Assembly: GCA_963970005.1 (NCBI GenBank) | Contig: CAXAMN010015446.1 | Span: 1,088,537-1,152,536 of the forward strand | Length of the DNA: 64,000 nt | Direction of reading: 5' to 3' | Source: Durusdinium trenchii | Lineage: Eukaryota; Sar; Dinophyceae; Suessiales; Symbiodiniaceae | Part shown: in pieces, positions 40,510 to 50,385 of the stretch | Layout of the letters: each line of letters starts with the position of its first letter | Position numbering within the stretch: position 1 is the stretch's first letter | Position numbers and translations under genes: made by a program | Notes under the pieces: generated by a model | Databases searched by the model: none | Seen by the model: the letters and a program-made list of their open reading frames with translations, nothing else | Told to the model about the DNA's origin: nothing

Positions 40510-41390
40510 AAGGGTTTGACCACCGCTCATTTAAATTACATGCTATTGTTACATATTGACACCGCAGTCGTATTAACAATTATGTCATATTGATATGATT
40601 AATATGCAGCTTAGCGAAAACAAGCATTGTTGCATTCATCCTGCTCACCAGTAACACACCGCATTTACTCAAGCATACTTCCCATTAGCCAGTGGCACCA
40701 AACCACACACATGTGTACTTTCCTCGCCAAACTGCGTAGCACAGCGGCATCACATTCCCGATTCCCGCGTAGCGCTACGGACAATGCATTCAGAGTTCTC
40801 GGATTCCATGGGGCATGGAACTGTTCGACAATCGGTAGTCCTTTGCCAAGCTCCCACCTCCCTGACAATGCATTGCCTCCTCAATTGCATCTCCATCTCA
40901 GGCTCAGGGCTATGCGAACACTTCCGAACACTTGCGTGCAGCCCTGGCAAGGGCTGCTCCCATGCACAGGTCTAGCACCCACCCTGATGTTGCCCCCTGA
41001 CTGCGCCTGAGATCTCTCACATGCCAACTGCCTTTTTCGTTACTCGGAACTTCCCTTTTGTTAACCCCCCCCGCGTGCAAAGCTCGTTGGGGCAACTTGC
41101 ATGGACATGTCTCTACAGTACTACAGGCAAGCGGTCAGTTTCGGAGGTACCAAAGATCGAAATCAAAGTAGCTGCATTGGGACGGATGGTGCTCAAAGGT
41201 GGCCGACATCTTAGAACACGACAGATCAGCGATTTGCCAGCCGAGCTTCGGCCTACTTGACAAGTCTAAGGCCCTTTATTGACAGAAGTCCACAACGTCC
41301 AGCTATTGGAGGTTGCTTGGGGCCGAGCCTGCAATTTACACGCTTCGATCCACATGTTGATTCGCGTGCAGGCTTCGTGTGCACATGATT
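40510..41390. other. spacer, no supported gene
   Basis: Short exon-like reads only. The + frame at about 41140-41260 (through KIEIKVAALGRMVLKGGRHL) may be an exon of the gene that follows, but it has no recognised domain. Confidence 0.3.
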
Positions 41391-41394
41391 CAGG

Positions 41395-41543
41395 GCTAGT
41401 AGTTAATACACTGGATTTGTTGTCCCAACTAGTGCTGCACGAGCAGGACAACGTTACGGGTCTGCGGTACGTGGCCTCTGCAGCAGTGCCCACGACACAT
41501 ACCCAGCAGGCAATTTCATGCGTTGAAACTTTGCAACGTTGAG
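41395..41543 (+). CDS. possible upstream exon of the 41.9-kb gene
   Basis: The + frame reads VVNTLDLLSQLVLHEQDNVT followed by a Gly/Leu/Arg/Tyr segment, ends TGA and has normal amino-acid composition. Family not recognised. It precedes, on the same strand, the longer open frame at 41.88 kb. Confidence 0.35.
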
Positions 41544-41882
41544 ATGTTTGGAGCGACAGGTTGGCATCATATCCACAGATGATGGCTTCCAATATGCCGA
41601 GCTGCGAGAGGAACTGTTGCTGACACCAGGTCATACTTATGCCTTGTGCTGAGACATATGATGGTACATCATGGTACATCAAAGCGCATGACCCTTTGTG
41701 ATCTGTGTCGTTGAGTTGAACAATGGCAGTGCCAGTGGAAACCAAGATCTTGGCTTCGTCTGAAATTAGCGGTGGAGACTTCTTCTTTGACAAGGCCAAG
41801 CTGTCGTTGTACACACCCCTTTTTGCAGTTTGCGACTTGGCATCAGCGGTTAAGGCAGTGCTAGCAGAACCTACCGACGGAG

Positions 41883-42392
41883 TTGATATACTTGGACCTG
41901 CGCAGCGAGCTCAGGATCCGGCAGACAGCGAATCAGACAATACTATTGCATGCTAGTTTCAAAGCTGTGCAATTGAGGTACGCCAATGAAAGTGGGTGGC
42001 ACTTTGATCCGGAGCCCAACCTCTTGTTTGGGCCATTGACACTCGGACTGGACCCTGCAGTGTTGCTGTACATTCAACTAGTCAGTAGATTCTGGGAAAG
42101 CCTTTGCATGTCGCATGTCGCTCATGTATTTTTTTTTGTTGGTGATGAATGTGAGCAAGTTGCCGTGCATACTGTAAACCAATGGAAAGCCAAAAAGTTG
42201 TCGCAAGCAGGGTATCAGGCACACAGCTATCTCCTTAATGATTTTGTTGAGAGGGCCTTGCAGGTGCACCAGTGTGGGAGTCCCAGGTGCAAGGACAAGG
42301 TTGCGCAGGTGCGAAGACTAACAAAGAAGGACATACCAATGACATTTGATAACTTTCTTGCTTTGTTGGCCCCACGCAGCCTGTGCCACTAG
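41883..42392 (+). CDS. unrecognised protein, 169-codon open segment
   Basis: An open frame of about 169 codons without ATG at its left end, so it is probably an exon or two exons joined by a read-through intron. The first part (LDLRSELRIRQTANQTILLH, then RYANESGWHFDPEPNLLFGP) and the last (VNQWKAKKLSQAGYQAHSYL, then DFVERALQVHQCGSPRCKDK) both look like real protein, while the middle around residues 78-90 (HVAHVFFFVGDE, with a T run in the DNA) looks intronic. The stop is TAG at 42390-42392. I recognise no family; the two Cys near the end (CGSPRC) could form a small metal or disulfide site. Confidence 0.45.
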   Translation: MIYLDLRSELRIRQTANQTILLHASFKAVQLRYANESGWHFDPEPNLLFGPLTLGLDPAVLLYIQLVSRFWESLCMSHVAHVFFFVGDECEQVAVHTVNQWKAKKLSQAGYQAHSYLLNDFVERALQVHQCGSPRCKDKVAQVRRLTKKDIPMTFDNFLALLAPRSLCH

Positions 42393-42399
42393 CACAGGA

Positions 42400-43715
42400 A
42401 TGCTTCTACCAGCTGTAGATTTGTGGAGCTCTCTAGACTGGTTTTCTTGGACTTGCACTTGATCTCAGGAATGCATTGCTGCTACCAGTGCAGGCAAGAA
42501 GGATTGGCATGCAACTTTGGTCTTGTCTTGCGAGCTGTCATTTTGGTCGACTGGACCTTCTGCTGAAGTTCAGAGGAGGGCACGGCCCCTGACAGAAGTG
42601 CAAAGCGAGAAAGGACATGACAGCCTACACTGCATCAGCATTCCGTCATTTTTTTGACGCCATGTTTGGTACTGCTACTGTAAACATCCACTGACTTGCA
42701 GAGGGAGGGATTGGTTTCATTCAATGATAGACATGTAGAAAAAGAATGCAAAAGCCGTGGGCCGTGAGTACATTATGATGAGGTGAAAGATGAAAGCAGA
42801 CTCACAGTGTCACAGGCTTTGGCTTGTTTGTTGAATGCTGCGGAAGCGATGCCGCCGATATGCAATGCGTGATGCGAAAGCCGATGCTCCAGCTGCTTCA
42901 GCTTCAGGTGGTTGGCGGTACTCAAACAGCAGGGTGATTATGGAAGTGCTGCACACCAACATGATGCATCATAGAACAAAACTTTGATTTGAAAAGCCTT
43001 GACATGCCCGCCAGTTACCCCACAAGAATTTACTTAGAGCACAGCGTGAATTTTGGTGCTCATGGTTTTCCAAAGAACGAATGACCCTGTGCTTTGAAAG
43101 ACAACTTGTGTTGACAAGCTTGACACTTGTAGTTTTTACACATTTTTGGATTAGACGATGCCAGCTTGCACCAGGAAAATCTGGAGCAGCGGAGAGCTCT
43201 TCACAAAGGACCGGAGACACGACCACTTCCATGGCGAGTTCTGAAGTGGAACCTAATAGCGATGGCCTCCTAGCAATCATCCAGATGTTGAATATACAAC
43301 AATATATATATATATACAGGTGATAATTCCCTGCAGGCCAAATGGCTCATGGCCACCCCCGCCCAGCCTTTTTGAGACTTGCCAGCAAGCCTTTTCGTGC
43401 CACATGCTCTTTTGCCTGCCGAGAATTCGGTGACCATCTTGCCGCAAGCGCATCACTGAATTTGATTAATCATGTGCTGCTCTACACGAGGTCCCCTTCA
43501 GGAGACATGTCAGTCTGAAGACACAGTAATCACAGTATATATATATATATATATTACTAGCATGTGTTAGCTCCAGACTATGGACTTGGAAATGTGTATA
43601 TATGTATGTACATTGTGTGTGTGATACAGTGTGAATATTATACATGACTCGAAGCTATCAGAATGGATACCCTGTTGACTGACATGAACTGCTTGCTTTG
43701 TACGGCTTCGTTTTC
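42400..43715. other. spacer, no supported gene
   Basis: Contains TATATATATATA tracts near 43300-43317 and 43535-43553 and a relative of the dispersed repeat (CCTAATAGCGATGGCCTCC) near 43250-43272. An 80-residue + frame at 43081-43323 has no recognised domain. Confidence 0.4.
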
Positions 43716-43719
43716 ATAG

Positions 43720-45557
43720 AGTCGATAAGGCAAGCATACCAAAGCCACGGTGGCCTTTGATTATTGCCTTTGCTTCTGCTTGGGTGCTCTTGATGCTTTG
43801 GAGCTTCCAAGATTCAAAGAGTTTCCAAGCCTTGCAGATCTTCCCTGCCAGCATTTTCAAGACTGGCAGCGACCCTTGCAGTGGCCAAGAAGTTGATGAA
43901 GCTTTGGGCACTCCAAAGCCAGCGGATGGCGAAGTGGTTCTTGTCACTGGTGGCTCTGGTTTCATTGGCAGCCATCTAGTGGAACAGCTCCTTGAACTGG
44001 GCTATCATGTTCGCGTCTATGACAACTTGGAGACTGGCAACCTGCTTTTCTTAAACCTACGCCATCCTCACCTGCAGTTTATTTATGGTGACATTATGGA
44101 TGTGGAGTCTTTGAGGAGAGGTCACAACCAGGGGTCATGCCAGTATCACCGTTCACAGCTGATCACATTTCTTGTTTGAGCTCTGGGGAATGAACGCTAG
44201 GGTCGCTAAAGTATACTGTACGCAAAAGCTGTCCAAAGCCTGCGTACGCCAATTCTTTACAGATTTCTTTGTGGATGCGTAGGAATGCAATGGTTGGTGT
44301 GCGCGGTGTTTTCCACCTTGGCGCTGCCAGCAAAGTCCTTCCTTCACTCAAGCCCCTTGGCAAATTTGTCCAAGACTTTTGGCATTTGTACTTGAAATGT
44401 TCGAATGTGTTGCCCCAGCCAAGGAACCCACACATGGGCACCTTCAATGTGGAAAGAAACTCAGTTGGCACCAGCCGTGTTCTTGAGGCAAAATCATCAC
44501 CATCACTTTTGTCGGCCTGGTTAGGACCAGTAGCGGTACTCAAGTGTTGCTACTGGATATGATTTTTTGACCCAGTCTTGGGACAATGATTTCAAACCTT
44601 GTCATTTGTTTGGTTCAGGTTTGCATGATGACCTTGGCGGGTATTCTTGAGAATATTGGACAAGCACAGATTTCAGTATGGCCAAGTATACTACACTATT
44701 GGATGGAATGGGTACTTTCCTCCAAACTGGGGCGATGTCAGAATGAGATAAGCCCCGTGTGTTTCAATCGGATTCGTGTCTTTGCTGCCCTGGCAGGTAG
44801 CAAATGAGACCATGATGGTCCGCAAGGTGATGTATGCGGCATCCTCGACTTATTATGGGAATCAACCAGTCCCTTTCGCAGAGACAGATCCTTTCATGCC
44901 GACATCACCATATGCGGCGTCGAAGTACATGGGTGAGCTCATAATGCTTACCAATGACAATTTGTACAGACTTCCCACTTTGTCACTGCGCTTCTTCATG
45001 GTTTACGGACCTCGAAACCCAGCGCAGGGTGCTTACGCCATTGTCACGGGAAAGTTTATAGATCGCCTCAAGCATGGTCAGCCGCTGATCATCGAGGGCA
45101 ATGGGCAAAACTTCCGAGATTTTATCCATGTCGATGATGTGGCCAGAGCGCTCATTTTGGGCTACCAGAGCGCTGTCCATGGCACCTCCATCAACATTGG
45201 CTCCGGGGAAAAGCATTCGGTGAAGGAAGTGGCCGATCTCATCTCCTCCAATCAGTTACATGTCGAGGCTCGCCAGAATGACCTGCTAGGCACTTTGGCG
45301 GACACCTGTCGTGCAAGGGCCATGCTGAACTTCCGGGCTAGACACGACTTCATTGGCACTATGAAGGTGGGACGGTCAAGACACGACGGTCAAAAGGCAT
45401 TTCAAGTTTCTATGTTCAGCTGCCCTTGGTCCATGGTGAGGTGATGATTGCTGATGCCATCGATGGAAAATCAGACTATTTTGCAGACATGTGGGCAGAG
45501 CCTTCAGTGCAGGCCCTTCATTGTGCAGCAATCGCTTCAATGATTGACAAAGTATGA
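43720..45557 (+). CDS. membrane-anchored NAD-dependent nucleotide-sugar epimerase (extended SDR)
   Basis: Extended short-chain dehydrogenase/reductase of the UDP-hexose 4-epimerase class, interconverting UDP-sugars with tightly bound NAD+. Exons: 43720-~44120, ~44283-44351, 44424-44487, 44797-~45366 and ~45420-45557. Visible features: a hydrophobic N-terminal helix (PLIIAFASAWVLLMLW), the Rossmann GGSGFIGSH motif, an acidic residue in YDNLETG, GVFHLGAAS, the catalytic YAASSTYYG and YAASKYMGE (YxxxK), then LRFFMVYGPRN and RDFIHVDDVARA. Catalytic Ser/Thr, Tyr and Lys are all present. The membrane helix suggests a type II Golgi or ER protein. No ATG is visible before the helix, so an upstream exon is missing from the call. 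The last exon (MIADAIDGKSDYF, TGA at 45555) is assigned by position and is less certain. UDP-glucose, UDP-GlcNAc or UDP-glucuronate epimerase cannot be separated by eye. Confidence 0.85.
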
Positions 45558-45595
45558 CAAATCATTTATATATGGACAAATCATTTATATATGGA
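45547..45595 (+). repeat. 19-bp direct repeat after the epimerase
   Basis: GACAAATCATTTATATATG occurs twice in a row immediately around and after the proposed stop. Confidence 0.8.
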
Positions 45596-45599
45596 GAGT

Positions 45600-46590
45600 C
45601 ACGTGGCATCAGAATTGATAGGAGGGGCGTTCATCATCCTGAGATCAACTGTAACCAGACTTGGGATGGGAATGCAGGGTGACAGTCTTTGTGTGTGTGT
45701 TTTAGCTGTGCAGTGTGCGCAGGACAGGCTGGAGATGCTTTTGCCAGGGTGGAAAGGATTGACCGGACAGGAGCGACTCTTGACGAGAATTGCTGCCTTG
45801 CTTCCGAACTCGCATTTGTTCAACAGGGAATCATGCAGCTGGCCTTTCCTGGGCAAAAAGGGGACTTTGGGGGTTATTTTGACGAAAAGGTGGGGGGGTA
45901 TACGGGAGAATCGGGTGGATCTGGTGAAATGATGTGAAATGTGGAAAGCTGCCGAAAAGGATTTGGAAAGCCAAAGTCAGACTTGATGAGATGTGTGCGG
46001 CCATGCCGAATCCAAGGAAATGTCAGGCTAAAATCAGCCTTGACCTTCAACCAGTCCATCCAAGCGGATTTGCTCAACTTATGAGTTGTCACAACGTGTC
46101 ACCGGTATGTGCCTAAACTGGGCTACTCGGTGAGATGAGCCGATCCGAGACTTGCACGCAAATTGCGAGCTAAAAGGTTGATCTCTTGTGAGGAGGGCAG
46201 TGGCTGAAGTCTTGAAGGATTTTCCTGCCTCCTACAGGTCAAAACAAACTGTGATATGACGTGATAAAACGATATTGTCCAATTTCTGGCGCAGGCTCCC
46301 TCGAGAGAGACCTTGCTAAAACCAGAGGCTCGGAAACAGATGCTGGACTGAATTTCGAATTGTTTTCTTCTTCCTCTCTCTCTCTCTCTCGTTTTACTTA
46401 TGCGTTTGGCCGTGTTTGTCACGAAAGCTAGCATGCTAGCTGAGTTCTTCTTTGCTTTAGCAATGTTGTGGTGGGAGGGGCTGCGTGCCTTAAAGATTGA
46501 TATATCAAGCTAACCCCCCCCCCGCGGTTCAACTCCCAGCTGCGCCGTGTAGGGGGTTGGTTGAACGTGGTTGGTTGGGTGTAAACGGTG
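45600..46590. other. spacer, no supported gene
   Basis: A CT microsatellite (46370-46391) and a C run (46515-46523) are visible. Frames of 80-113 residues on the + strand overlap each other and lack domains. Confidence 0.4.
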
Positions 46591-46602
46591 GCTTGGTGTA
46601 AA

Positions 46603-46915
46603 GGGTGCTGCTGCTGCTGCCGCTCTGCTGCTTGCTGCTGCTGTTTGCTGCTGCCGCTGGTTGCCGCTTTTGTAGCTGCTGCTTTGCTACTTGTTGCGGC
46701 TGACGACGCCGCTGCTACTGCTGCTTGCTGCTTGCTGCTTGCTGCTGCTGCTTGCTGCTTGCTGCCGGTGGTGCTGCTGCTGCTGCGGCTTGATGCTGCG
46801 CTGCTGCTGCGTGGTGCTGCTGGCTGGCTGCTGGTTGGTGGTTGCTGCTGGCTGCTGGCTGCAGGCGGCTGCTGCTGCTGCTGCTGCTGCTGCTGGCTGC
46901 TGCTTGCTGCATAGG
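46603..46915 (+). repeat. CTG/GCT trinucleotide array
   Basis: About 310 bp of interrupted CTG repeats. Frames on both strands stay open, reading Leu, Cys/Cys or Ala/Ala on + and Gln/Ser/Ala on the reverse. The 166-residue minus-strand frame (Ser/Gln/Ala-rich) is possible as a low-complexity protein but has no other support. Confidence 0.9.
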
Positions 46916-46959
46916 ACTTGTACTTCACCGTTACAAGTTGTTTACCCCTATTTCTAACC

Positions 46960-47535
46960 TAATGCATGCATAAGCGGGTGGTAAATTTACCCCCCAGGCT
47001 TGCTATAACCATACACCGGCTATTTCCTCAAGACACTCTATTCTTGATACCTTTTACCAGTGCTTATCCTACACTACGGACGCCCTAGTGTATGCACAAT
47101 CCTTGTGATGCTTACCCCTCGTTCCGTCTCAAGGCATACATAAGCGGGGGGGTAAATTTACCCCCCAGATTTGCAATAACCATAAGCCGGCTATTTCCTC
47201 AAAACACTCTACTCCTTATACCTTTTACCAGTGCTTATCCTACACTACGGACGCCCTAGTGTATGCACAGTCCTTGTGATGCCAGAAATGCCTACCCCTC
47301 TTTCTAGCATAAGGCATACATAAGTGGGGGGTAAATTTACCCCCCAGATTTGCAATAACCATACACCGGCTATTTCCTCAAGACACTCTATTCCATATAC
47401 CTTTTACCCGTGCTTCTCCTACACTACGGACGCCCTAGTGTATGTACAGTCCGTATGATGTCAGAAATGCTTACCCCTCTTTCCGACTCAAGACATACAA
47501 AAGCGGAGGGTAAATTTACCCCCCAGATTTGCCGA
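46960..47535 (+). repeat. 180-bp tandem repeat with GGGGTAAATTTACCCC palindrome
   Basis: Units start near 46971, 47141, 47321 and 47500, giving periods of 170, 180 and 179 bp, with the last unit cut short. Each begins with a palindrome; in units 2 and 3 it is a perfect 20-bp GGGGGGTAAATTTACCCCCC (47147-47166 and 47326-47345). Units 1 and 4 have one or two arm mismatches, both on the G side. The first three units also carry a second hairpin, ACACTA and TAGTGT around a CGGACGCCC loop (first at 47071-47091). Confidence 0.9.
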
Positions 47536-47539
47536 TCAC

Positions 47540-48965
47540 GCATCTTCGTGCCTGCCAACGAGTGCACCCGGGTTGTTCCAATGTACCCTTCCCAGTCAGC
47601 GATGTCACATTTACATTCTTTAGCGCAAAGTATGTACATAGCAACCCTCCTCCCAAAACATGTAATCCCTACATGCTTTGCCGACTATGTAACTAGTACA
47701 TCCGGTGCGATTCGGCTAGCTTTCGACCTCTTTCACCTGGCCTCAAGTAGTTGCTAGATTCTGCTAGATTCTGCTAGATGCTGCTATGTAGATTCAATGC
47801 TGCAGAGAGCAGTGCCCTCATTTCCTCGGCCCTATGTACGCTGTACATATTTCTACACAATCTACGCGGTATGTATGCGGATATGAGAGCAGTCACAGTA
47901 TGTCACAGTCAAGACAGCAGTTCTTATATTGCCTTGTTCCATTTTTTTGTCCGCTCGTCTTTGAAAAACCGTTGAGGCTGCTGAGGAGAACCACCAAGCT
48001 GAGCCGAAATCTCAACAGCCCGTTGACTGAGTGGTGAGCAGACTTCAGTAGGGTTGGACAGGGCTTTTCAACATGTTCTTTGCGAGGCCAACCACCCTGG
48101 AACCAAAGCCGGACACTCCGAAGGTGCAGAAAAGATCAGAAAGGAATCTTCTTGAAGAGACCCCGAGAGACCAGAGCCTCTGAGATCTGAGCTTTGTGGT
48201 AGAGGTCCAGGTAGACGGTGGTGTCTACCTTGCCGTGGGACGTCAAGCAATCTTAGGGTTTGGGATCTTGTTGAGCTGTGATCAAGTTTAGCCGAGAAGG
48301 CAGCGCGCATGTTACGGGAGCCTCGGTCAAGCAGACTTCATGAGGCAGTATCGGGCGCAAAACTTTGGTATGATTCCAGATTCCACATGATTCCACACTT
48401 TCCACGTGACAGGCTGAGACACCTGAGTGGTTGGTCCAAGTGGTCAAGGACTGCTGCTAGCTGGCTTTCAAACAGAGCTCATCAGCCAAGCGCCTGACAG
48501 ATTCCTGACTTACAGGAAGAGACACTAAATGAGGAGGAGATCAGCTGAGAAGAAGAAGCCTTGGCAGGATGCAAAAAGAGATGGCCGGCTGTTTCTAGAA
48601 TGATTATGAATGATGACCATGCTTGTGAACCGCAAGTCTTTGTGGAAGGGACACTTCCGCATTTGATGCAACAGTGATTCTTGCATGCTGGATGTTGCGT
48701 TTGATGCTGGCATCAGTGTTTAGCTCCATGCCGCGGTTCTGTGGCATACAGGACAATAAACAAACAGTGAGAATCACCGCCAGCCCCTTAGGCCAAATCA
48801 ACATCGTATAGGATGAGTGTGGCTGGGTCGCTGTTCATTTCTTTGGAGCTAACTTGTCACGGCCCCTTGTGCTTGTGGTTTTGACGTGCCAGAGTCTCGG
48901 TCAGCTCGGTTGATTTGTGTGTGAATGTCATATGGCTGAGCCACCAGGTATCATCCCAAAATGGC
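47540..48965. other. spacer, no supported gene
   Basis: Open frames under 85 residues lie on both strands and none has a recognised domain. TTCTGCTAGATTCTGCTAGA forms a small direct repeat near 47757. Confidence 0.4.
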
Positions 48966-48971
48966 AGATGA

Positions 48972-49156
48972 AATCTCGGCCTGTTATCGCACGCTTGTGA
49001 AAGGGAAACCGAGAAATCGCCACATGCAGCAGAAACCGCACGGCGCCAGGAGATCGATGCAATAGCAAAAGCCAAGGAGTTTGCCTGTGCGGCCAGCACG
49101 CCGGAAGAGGCCCAAGAACTTGACATCGAAAACTTGGACCTTAGATGTCCATGAAG
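48972..49156 (+). CDS. coiled-coil-like exon, possible start of the LRR gene
   Basis: An open + frame with no ATG reads ETEKSPHAAETARRQEIDAI followed by AKAKEFACAASTPEEAQELD, an Ala/Glu/Lys-rich helical stretch typical of the coiled-coil parts of large dinoflagellate proteins. A 171-residue minus-strand frame overlaps it but looks like a shadow. Linkage to the exons at 50-55 kb is inferred from orientation only. Confidence 0.4.
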
Positions 49157-49374
49157 CCAACGCTTGGCATCGAAGGTGCTGCAGCAGCTGAAAATGTGGG
49201 AGGGCTGGGGTGCGGCTTCCCAGCCAATCAGATTTTGGCTTTTGTGCAGTCTTGTTCTGGGCCTCAGGTAGGTACCACAGCTCAATCGCACTGGGCCCGG
49301 ATCAGGACGCTGACCAAGCTTGCAAGTCGGAAAGATCGAAGTGAGACTCCAAGATACATAAAGATAAAGCAATG

Positions 49375-49437
49375 GCCTCCAACCTACTAGCGATGGCCTC
49401 CAACCTAATTAATTATAGCGATGGCCTCCAACCTTGG
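49375..49437 (+). repeat. ACTAGCGATGGCCTCCAACC dispersed repeat
   Basis: GCGATGGCCTCCAACCTACT is repeated about three times (AGCAATGGCCTCC, AGCGATGGCCTCC, AGCGATGGCCTCC). Single relatives lie near 1565 and 43260. It shares the CTAGCGATG core with the CTAGTAGC family. Confidence 0.75.
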
Positions 49438-50385
49438 CTGGCATGGCCAACCAAAAAGCCTGACCTGCAGCCTGCAGATATTGTCGCAGGAAATACTTCT
49501 ACCTGTGCGGGAGGAGCCTGACCCAGACACGGTTCGGCAGCCTAGGCTGATCGGACGCAGTGCAATCCTCCTAAGTGAGCATTTGAGGTTGGCTTCGCAT
49601 ATCCGCTACCTCCTTTGGAGCCACCCTGTCTGATTTGATGCGCTTGCATGTGATGTTGCATATAGACACATATAGACTCTAGACACATGTAATTGGGTGC
49701 CACGTTTGCAGGTTTAACCTGCGGAACAGCAGGAAGTACCCACCTCCAACAGAGGAGGCGGGTAGTTCGAAAGTTTTGCCAGTGCCATTGCCATTCCAGT
49801 AGTTTGGCAAGTTACTCGATTTGGGCCATATTATGGCCTTCCCATGAATGGGGGAGTGTTTCAAGCGAGCGGTTTCCTATCACCAGGCATTCTTGCGGCA
49901 TGAAAAAGTCGAGTTTAAATGAGTTTAATATTGTATTATATCTCCCTTCGGCATTCAATACCATTGCTTTCAACACATTCAGGCAGCGTTCCGGGAGATG
50001 TTCAAGCTCCTCCACTATGTTGACCGCTTAGAAATTGCATGAAATTGCGGAAGGGAGACTTTTTCATACAGATTGAGGTCTGCCGAGAGAAGCTATTTAC
50101 CCGAAACTATGTCCTGAGTGCGGTGACCTTACTCTAGTTGTTTGTCACCATTCTGGTCTTCAGGAGGGGTTCCCACCATTTCTTGTTCAGTTTCCATGTT
50201 TTCTATTATATATATATAAGGTAATCTACGACTGGGTCAATAGCAATCGGCGAGATAGCCCAATTTGGCAACGTGGGTTCCTCACTGTCCCTACCTTAGC
50301 TGTGATGATTCTCACAAAATCTCACTAATATTTGTGGTCTTCAGAAATGATGAACTGTTGCCAACATTTGCATGTGCCTTTTTGA

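Noticed and set aside
46428-46928. Minus-strand 166-residue Ser/Gln/Ala-rich frame
   Set aside because: It is the reverse reading of a CTG trinucleotide array and has no other evidence.
46960-47535. Transposon terminal inverted repeats
   Set aside because: The palindromes repeat head-to-tail in every unit and do not bracket a single internal segment. No transposase frame is present.
48857-49372. 171-residue minus-strand frame
   Set aside because: The plus strand over the same bases gives a more protein-like Ala/Glu/Lys coiled-coil read, so the minus frame is taken as its shadow.
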